A DNA stretch of 64,000 nucleotides, from NCBI GenBank assembly GCA_946122785.1, contig CAMGYJ010000004.1, positions 20,110,150-20,174,149 on the forward strand, given 5' to 3'. This stretch comes from Linum tenue. Taxonomy: Eukaryota > Streptophyta > Magnoliopsida > Malpighiales > Linaceae. Position numbers and translations under genes: made by a program. Below the pieces are notes generated by a model that had not been told where the DNA came from, made no database searches, and was given only the letters and a program-made list of their open reading frames with translations. Positions 57,164-64,000 of the stretch are shown in pieces; positions within the stretch are counted from its first letter, which is position 1, and every line of letters starts with the position of its first letter.

Positions 57164-58353
57164 CACCTGGGCTAGAATTGTCTACAATTATACATGGAAT
57201 TTTTGGCTAGGTATCTACACATATCAAATAAATAGTTTTCATTTTTTTATAAAAAAATAAATAATTATCATCATAAATACATCATCATAAAAAGAATTAA
57301 GCCTCAACTATGCAAATTAAAGTTCGGTATCTAAACTTAATAGATCATTAGATTTATAACATAAATTTATTCTTTTGGTATCTAAACTTAAAATTTTTGT
57401 GTATTATATTTTGGTACCTAAACTTTTGAAGTTCTACAAATCGGTCTAATTTTTGTTTGTGTAATTAAAATACCCTCGAATAAATGGGTATCAATACCCA
57501 ACTCATACACATTTAGATTATGCAAGTAAATATCCACACCCTACCCTAACCCATTTACAAACTTCCAAACCCATATATACGTCATCCATACCCTACCCAT
57601 AATCAATGGGTTTACTTGAGTTTAGGTAAATATAATTTATAAGCCAAAATTTTCAATTTTTTTTTAAATTGGATGTTGATCGGCATATATCTCTTCTTAG
57701 TGAATATCATATTGTTAACTCAATATTACTAACAAAAATGTAATATGTGAATGGGTTAGGGTAGGGTAATGCCTCCAATTCATGGTTGTCACGCCGGCCG
57801 GCGTGCCACCGGTTGTATCTGGTTCAACCGATTATGTTAGACCGGTTATGTTAGACCGGTTATGTTATTCCAACCGCCATATATATTCGGTTCAATTTGG
57901 TTTAACTTGGTTTGGTTTAATCTGTTTGGTTACACAAACCAATTTAACCGATTGACCACATATTACATCAAATCGATCGAATCGAGCCTTTTCACATCTT
58001 AACAACATGGTACTTCAAGTGATTCTCTTGGATCTATCTACTTTCATTTCCATTCACAACATTCAAAATCACAACATATAATGCAGTAATAACATCCAAC
58101 AACTTCTTCTAGTTAGTAAACCAGGCCTCCTTGGACGATGCTAATCCTACTCTTGAGTGAAATGAGATGTTTATTCTTTCATAGAACTACATCAATCACT
58201 CTCCTGGACGCATCATCTTCAATAAAAAAGCTGAGAGAAGTTCGGAAGAGCCAAAGTTGGGGTCGTCATCGTCGTAGTCTTCAAGGACCGGAAGACCGGG
58301 TGAGTTGTTGGGTTCCATTGAACCCTTCCTTCTTCAATAGGACAAGGACTTGT
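57164..58353. repeat. AT-rich spacer with decayed DNA-transposon sequence
   Basis: aatgggtatcaatacccaac with accctaccc/gggtagggt (57485-57770) resembles an hAT-type element like that at 34702. A repeated gttagaccggttatgttaga lies near 57825-57865, with a short GC-rich palindrome ccggccgg near 57796. No gene is supported. Confidence 0.4.
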
Positions 58354-61310
58354 AAGGTTGTAGAATGGAGAGTGGGGTAAAAGAAGGATTTGGAACTTCC
58401 CCACTTGCATTTAGTGGAGTCTGAGAGCTAATAATGAATAGTAACTCAAACCTAGACTTGTATATATCAATTAATATATTAATGATTGTGGAAAAAACCA
58501 TCCGAAAACCTAACGAACAATAACAAAACACAAGGTCGATGATTTGTGCAAAAAGTCATAGACGAAAACCTAGCGAACAATAACTTAACACAAAGGTTGT
58601 AGAATGGAAAGTGGGGTAAAAGAAGGACTTGTAGCTTCCCCACTTGCACTTGGAGGAGTGTGAGAGCCACTAATGAATAGTAACTCAAATCTAGATTTTT
58701 ATATATTAAATTGTGCAAAAAACATATACGAAAACCTAACGAACAATAACAAAACACAAAGGCGACGATTTGTGCAAAAAGCCATAGACTAAAACCTAGC
58801 GAACAATAACTAAACACAAAGGTTGTAGAATGGAGAGTGGGGTAAAAGAAGGACGTGTAACTTCCCCACTTGCACTTGGAGGAGTGTGAGAGCCACTAAT
58901 GAATAATAACTCAAACCTAAGCTTTTATATATTCATATATTAATTAATGATTTAGCAAAAAACCATATACGAAAACCTATCGAACAATAACAAAACACAA
59001 AGGCAATGATTTGTGCAAAAAGCCATAGACGAAAACCTAGCGAACAATAACTAAACACAAAGGTTGTAGAATGGAGAGGGGTAAACGAAGGACTTATAAC
59101 TTCTCCACTTGAACTTGGAGGAGTGTGAGAGCCGCTAATGAATTGTAACTCAAACCTAGGCTTTTATGTATTAATAATTAATCACAAAGGCGATGATTTA
59201 TACAAAAAAACATAGACGAAAACATAGCGAACAATAACAAAATACAAAGGCGATGATTTGTGCAAAAAGCCATAGACGAAAACCTACCGAACAATAACTA
59301 ATCACAAAGGTTGTAGAATGGAGAGTGGGGTAAAAGAATGACTTGTAACTTCCTCACTTGCACTTGGAGAAGTGTGAGAGCCACAAATAAACAGTAACTC
59401 AAACCTAGGATTTTATATATTAATTAATCTATGTTTTTAAATATTAATAATTAAACACAAAGGCGATGATTTTTGCAAAAAACCATAGACTAAAACCTAA
59501 CGAACAATAACGAAACACAAAGGCAATGATTTGTGCAAAAAGTCATAGACGAAAACCTAGCGAACAATAACTAAACACAAAGGTGATAGAATGGAGAGTG
59601 GGGTAAAAGAAGGACTTGTAACTTCCCCACTTACACTTGGAGAAATGTGAGAGCCACTAATTAATCACTACGGGAAAATGGACCTCTTGCAACACTCGGA
59701 TTGCAACACTATGTAAAAGTGTTGTGTTAAATATCTAATGGCAACACTTTATTCTAGGGTTGCGTATAAGATAGTATAGGCAACCCAAATTAGTTATGTG
59801 TTACAATTGTTCTATTATATGCAACACATATAATGCGGTGTTGCATATTCATATAGTATATGCAACATTTTAATGATTTGAGTTGCAAAATGTAATTTGT
59901 GAGGTAATTTGATCTAAGGAATAAATTAGGTAATAATTATTATTATTGGTCAAAGGTTAATTAAAGGGAAGGATCAGCCGTGATATACTCTATACGGCCA
60001 AAAAGATAATCATGCTAACTTTAAAAGCTTTGCCCTCATCTACTTTTCCCTCCAACAGTCCAACTCCATACCTTAATTACGTAATTAAATCTTATTATTT
60101 TTGGGAAATATCTACCATAAATCCATAATATCGCAAAGGAAAGCTCCATGTCCCTCCTATTAATTCTATTCATAACTCTTAGGGTTTCCACGCCAAATAA
60201 AACCCATTTACCACTCATCCAAATCTCGATCAACCTGGTCTTCTCGTCTCTTTCCAGCCGCTCACCAAACTTCTTTGAGGCAAGCTCGTCGCCGTCAACT
60301 TGTTCTCTATACTAATGTAAAAAAAAGCTTGTGTCTCTCCTCATGTGCGATCAATTATATACCCTTTGTTTTCTGTTTTGACAGCAATGAGCGTTAGTTG
60401 TGTGACTTGTAAGAGAAGAGCCACAAAGAGAGGGCTAAAGGCTGGCTATGATACAGAAGAGAATTTGGACGAGCCGCAGATGGATGTAGAGAATATGCCC
60501 GAAGGATTTTCATTTCGTATACATAGTCATCACGTTAACATTTGTCACTAAAGAGCTTATGTGACAATTTGATTGTGGCCGAAGAAATTATTCATGACAA
60601 ATTGATTTATCACAAATGTTGCATTTTATTTTTAGTGATGATCGTAGTTGTCACAATAGATACATTTTGTGATGGGAAGTTGATCACTGATAAAGACAAT
60701 ATGTAATGTCTATGTCGATAACCCTTGTCACCAAAATAAACAAATGACACAATTTTATTGTCACAAAAAAAAAAACTTTTGTGACAAATCAATTAATCAC
60801 CAATTACGGATTTTAGTTATCAATAAAATTGTCACAAATAGTGATTTCGATGGAAACCGAAGTAGGCCCTAGAACGTACGTTGAATTTCAAAAGGTGTAT
60901 TTGTGACAGAACTATGGTCACATGTTGACAAAATTGTCACAATTAGGTTAGTCTGAAATTGTCATAAAAAAGGCTAAATGTTGCAAAAAATTGTGAAAAA
61001 AGTTGCATATGTTCTTAAAATGTGTTGCAAAAATTTCTAAATGTGTTGTCTAAACTAGTGTTGCAAAAGAGGTAAACATACGCAACTCATTTTATTTTGG
61101 TTGCCAAAGATGGAAAAACAGTTGTCTATTCTTTTTGCAACCCCCACTATAAGCAACCCCAGCAAAAGTGTTGCGATAGCATTTTGCAACTCTTTTAAAG
61201 CTTTACGTAACACATTTTTAAGGATTGCAAGAGGGCCTTTTTCATGTAGTGAATAGTAACTCAAACCTAGACTTTTATATATTAATTAACTATTAGAGGC
61301 TCCAATCCTA
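58354..61310. repeat. ~240-bp tandem array, six units, interrupted by a CACTA element
   Basis: aaggttgtagaatggagagt or a close variant starts units at 58354, 58593, 58819, 59060, 59307 and 59580 (spacings 239, 226, 241, 247 and 273). Within each unit a sub-repeat (acgaaaacctagcgaacaat) usually occurs twice. The last unit is split by the CACTA element, and its remainder (aatagtaactcaaacctaga) resumes at 61252. No coding function is supported. Confidence 0.92.
59666..61251. mobile_element. Non-autonomous CACTA element, TSD aat
   Basis: CACTACGGGAAAATGG at the left matches the complement of the right end ccttttTCATGTAGTG. aat is duplicated (59663-59665 and 61252-61254). The subterminal regions are full of ttgcaaca/tgttgcaa, and a second motif, ttgtcaca/tgtgacaa, dominates 60540-60990. 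No transposase is present in 1586 bp. The short ORF 60345-60551 lies in the centre and could be captured sequence, but I do not recognise it. Confidence 0.9.
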
Positions 61311-61560
61311 CTTTAGTGATTTAGAAACTTTCTCTTATGGTATAATCCAAGTACCATATCACATATACTAGGAAAATGCCCCTTGTATATAAGTTTCAAC
61401 CAATCTAATCGTAACGAGACATTTTGGGAGGAAAACAGAAAGTAAATTCATGTGGATATGAGCCAAAGCGGATAATATCATACTAATGAAGTACCTGATC
61501 CAACAACTTGTACCAGAAAATTCAGTGCGTTGGATTTTTGAATGGATCGTCAATGCGCGA
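61311..61560 (-). repeat. Possible LTR/TRIM-like remnant
   Basis: The minus strand of about 61370-61510 (agtatgatattatccgcttt ... ttttcctcccaaaatgtctc) resembles a sequence widespread in short plant LTR elements. No paired copy, PBS or PPT was found here. Confidence 0.3.
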
Positions 61561-61726
61561 CCTCGGGATTTGAGATACACATCTGGTGGTCTAGCTCGTC
61601 CCAGCCAACAACCATGACATCGATGCCCGTCCTCGACAGCGGGTTTGCCGGTTTCTTCCTCCCAGGCGACGCGATGGGCGACTTGACGGTTGGTGTTGCA
61701 GAGAACGTAGCCCTGGAACTTGGCGG

Positions 61727-61862
61727 ACTAAGGGCTCACTCTAGCTTAGATCTCATAGAGCGAGCCGATTCATGAGTTGTGAGTTCTGACCAACTAAGGG
61801 CTCACTCTAGCTTAGATCTCAGAGAGCGAGGCGATTCATGAGTTGTGAGTTGTGACCAACTC
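61727..61862. repeat. 66-bp tandem duplication
   Basis: actaagggctcactctagct is repeated at 61727 and 61793 with little change through gagttgtgagttntgaccaa. Confidence 0.9.
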
Positions 61863-61954
61863 ATCCTGCTCTAACACACCACTGATCGAATTAAGATGAA
61901 TTGTGACAAAGAGATTTAGGGATTTGAGCCAAATATTAGATTGTGAAGCATTAG

Positions 61955-62519
61955 GGTGCGTTTGGATAAGTGTATTTTAAATTTAAGGTATTTGAAATAC
62001 TAGCATTTGAAATGGATGTATTTGAAATATTAACATTTGAAATACATGTAATTCAAATTCGTTGTTTGGATACTCATTTGTAATTTGTTTGTATTTTGTA
62101 TTTTATGATTTTCAATTTCAATTTTCTGGTCACTTACTACAAATTTTGGTAAATTACAGTTTGGTACCCAAATTTATATTTTCTTGCAATTTAGTACCTA
62201 AAATTTTACAAAAAAGTCCTGAAATTTTGATGGTAAAATTACATTTTTGTACCTTTATATGTTTTGCCTCACACTATAATACCTAAACTTTTTATATTTT
62301 ACAAATAGGTCCATTCTTTTGTTAGGAGTTATTTCAAATCACTAGTTGTTGAAATGTATTTGGAGTTCACAAAAAATACACTAGACATTAATTTGGAAAT
62401 CACCCTATGAATTTGACACAAATCCAAATATCAAATGAATTAGTATCCAAACACATGATTTGGTATTTGGAAATCCAAATCACAAATACCAAATCCAAAT
62501 CATTGTATCCAAACGCACC
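61955..62519. mobile_element. Non-autonomous DNA element with GGTGCGTTTGGATA ends
   Basis: The ends GGTGCGTTTGGATA and TATCCAAACGCACC are inverted. aaata/tattt and ccaaat/atttgg units crowd both arms. atta flanks both sides but is too short to define the superfamily. The interior has ggtaccnaaa segments like those in the hAT element at 24511. Confidence 0.65.
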
Positions 62520-63019
62520 ATTATAGAATTCATAGTGTGTGTTTATGTATCATGAATAGCCAATTATTAAGGAATTATGTTTATTTGAGAAAATTTCACT
62601 CCCCATGCAATGCATGTTATACATTTTTCGTTCATGTCATGTGCATGTCTTTTTGTTCTCTAATATAATTGTTATCCAGACATGGTTTGATAATTGATAC
62701 CCCTAGTTTAGCCCGTGCCCCGATACGTACATAGATGATCAGATGGCTTGATTAACACTACTAATACTCAAATAATTAGCAAGAAAAAGTTAAAATCGAG
62801 TGCCAGATCATAGTACAATGGGCTTCGATCAGTACTAATCAGTACATCATGCCCATGTAATTAAACAAACAAACGTTCATCAATCCGTTGATAAAGAACA
62901 ACAATACGCGAATCAACCTTATAATTAAGCAACAAAATTTCGGAAAACATTAGACATGAAAAGTCCCCTCGGACGTAATATCGCCGGACTAGTACAAATC
63001 CGTTGGTAGGTGCTGAAGT
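62520..63019. other. Spacer and 3' flank of the LTP gene
   Basis: No gene recognised. The LTP transcript probably ends within it. Confidence 0.5.
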
Positions 63020-63524
63020 TTACTGCTTGATGCTGCACCAACATTCAACCACAGATCATGTCAATTATATTGGAACAGGTAATTAAGCATATGTAAGTAA
63101 GTAAGTAAATCACATTCGAGCAAATGAGTGGGAACCTGTCACAGTCGGCATCAATGGAGAGCTTGAAAGGAACGTCGACTCCGCACCTGCTAGGAATCTG
63201 CTGCAACCAGCTGTCGACCAAACCTTTCTTGAACATCTGGAAGACTTGCCTCAGACAGTTGCACACACCTTTCTTGTCCTCCACGGTCTTGGCTTCCGCC
63301 GAAATATTGCGCATCCCGTCGCAGCAGGCCGGAGGGACGGTGTTCTGGTCGCCTTTGCCTTCCGCGTAGCTCAGGCACGGCCCGGCTTTGCTCCTCACGT
63401 CGTTGCATCCGACCACGGCGGCGTCGGATCTCGTGGCGGAGTGGCTGATCATCACAAGGACAAGGAGGGAGGAAACTGCCATGATATTCACCATCATCAT
63501 CCTAAGCTTGGCGGAAGAGTTCAT
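63020..63524 (-). CDS. Type-1 non-specific lipid-transfer protein, two exons
   Basis: Exon 1 is 63524-63136 and exon 2 is only 63032-63020 (13 nt). A GT-AG intron falls between Asp-Cys-Asp and the final Ser-Ile-Lys-Gln, the usual nsLTP intron site, giving 133 aa. The ATG at 63524 gives a secretion signal (hydrophobic ~12-30) ending near SDA-AVVGC. An upstream start at 63578 is open but would put a basic stretch before the signal. Cys at 40, 50, 67, 68, 88, 90, 114 and 128 give C-X9-C-X16-CC-X19-CXC-X23-C-X13-C, the eight-cysteine pattern of type 1. Such proteins bind acyl lipids in the apoplast and serve in cuticle formation and defence. The X16 loop is slightly long. Confidence 0.9.
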
Positions 63525-63631
63525 TGCGGATCGATTTTTAAGTCTCTTTTTTCCTCTGATCTTTTGGCTACTTACCAAATGAAGCTCTTCTTGCCTTTGG
63601 TTTGATTGATTTGGTGTTGTGTAGTCTCTAG

Positions 63632-63640
63632 ATTTATAGT
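63632..63640 (-). promoter_or_regulatory. TATA box of the LTP gene
   Basis: The minus strand reads ACTATAAAT about 108 bp before the ATG at 63524. Confidence 0.65.
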
Positions 63641-64000
63641 AAAAAAATAATTGGAATGGAGTTCCAATTTGGTAAGTTGGAATTTCTATGAGATTACTAG
63701 TTTTGTTTTTTTGCCTGAGTTGCGAGTGTTTGAGACTTAACTATGTGTACTTTCATTTTTGGTTTACTCTTGACAAATGTCAAATTGCAGAACAAAAGGT
63801 TGGGGAAATGAGTTTGGTGTATGTTTCACAAGTGGGGAGGAAAAAGAAACAGGAATAATTGTCGGCTCAAACAAAAACGATGGGAGATTACCAGCAAATA
63901 CAAAAGCAAATGTGGCTACATAGAAAATGCGCTTAGTTGTCCCATATGGCAAAGATTAGTGTCATCCTCCTAAAGTATAGTATATCTCTGTATTTGAAGT
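63641..64000. other. Upstream region of the LTP gene
   Basis: No further gene or repeat is recognised up to the window end. Confidence 0.5.

Noticed and set aside
58354..59660. Regularly spaced repeats, considered as a CRISPR-like array
   Set aside because: Units are about 240 bp with no constant spacer size, in a plant nuclear context. It is an ordinary tandem repeat.

Overview
The window is nuclear DNA of a flowering plant, most likely a eudicot. The supporting signs are a 14-exon plant SMP/C2-domain gene, a plant lipid-transfer-protein gene, and dense plant transposon families (Athila- and Tat-type Ty3/gypsy, Ty1/copia, MULE, hAT, CACTA, SINE and LINE). I cannot name the species. No prokaryotic or organellar block and no CRISPR array is visible.

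Layout. 1-10.5 kb holds rearranged Athila-like Ty3/gypsy elements on the minus strand: LTR, gag remnant, an Athila-type extra ORF, polypurine tract and LTR, fused to a second truncated element. 10.5-17.6 kb is a mosaic of DNA-transposon remnants. It includes a non-autonomous MULE (13152-14507), a Pack-MULE-like element with a perfect 9-bp target duplication (15285-16657), and tandem copies of the latter's right end. A decayed tRNA-Ile(AAU) copy (17600-17673) sits beside a non-coding LTR element (17687-22596, duplication ggttg) that carries a ~30-copy palindromic minisatellite and tRNA-like modules. 22.6-26.1 kb is AT-rich, with a LINE scrap and an hAT-type element. 26149-34420 is a Tat-lineage Ty3/gypsy element with both LTRs and a perfect 5-bp duplication. 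Its gag-pol is decayed, but a convergent antisense ORF is intact and has its own TATA/G-box promoter and an inferred intron.

Host genes are sparse. They are an NTMC2T3/SYTF-like gene (35979-40636, plus strand, all introns phase 0, 823 aa) and a type-1 non-specific lipid-transfer protein (63020-63524, minus strand). A receptor-like-kinase tail split by a SINE lies at 43089-43519, and a copia RNase H tail at 41490-41939.

43.5-53.2 kb is the most unusual part. It is a MULE-like composite element with a Ulp1-type cysteine-protease gene (plus) converging on a FAR1/Jittery-like transposase gene (minus). GGTAT/ATACC motifs crowd the inferred introns and spacers and are rare in the exons. 54-57.2 kb is another truncated Athila-like element. 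58.35-61.3 kb is a ~240-bp tandem array invaded by a CACTA element with an AAT duplication. All exon models come from reading splice signals and frames by eye.
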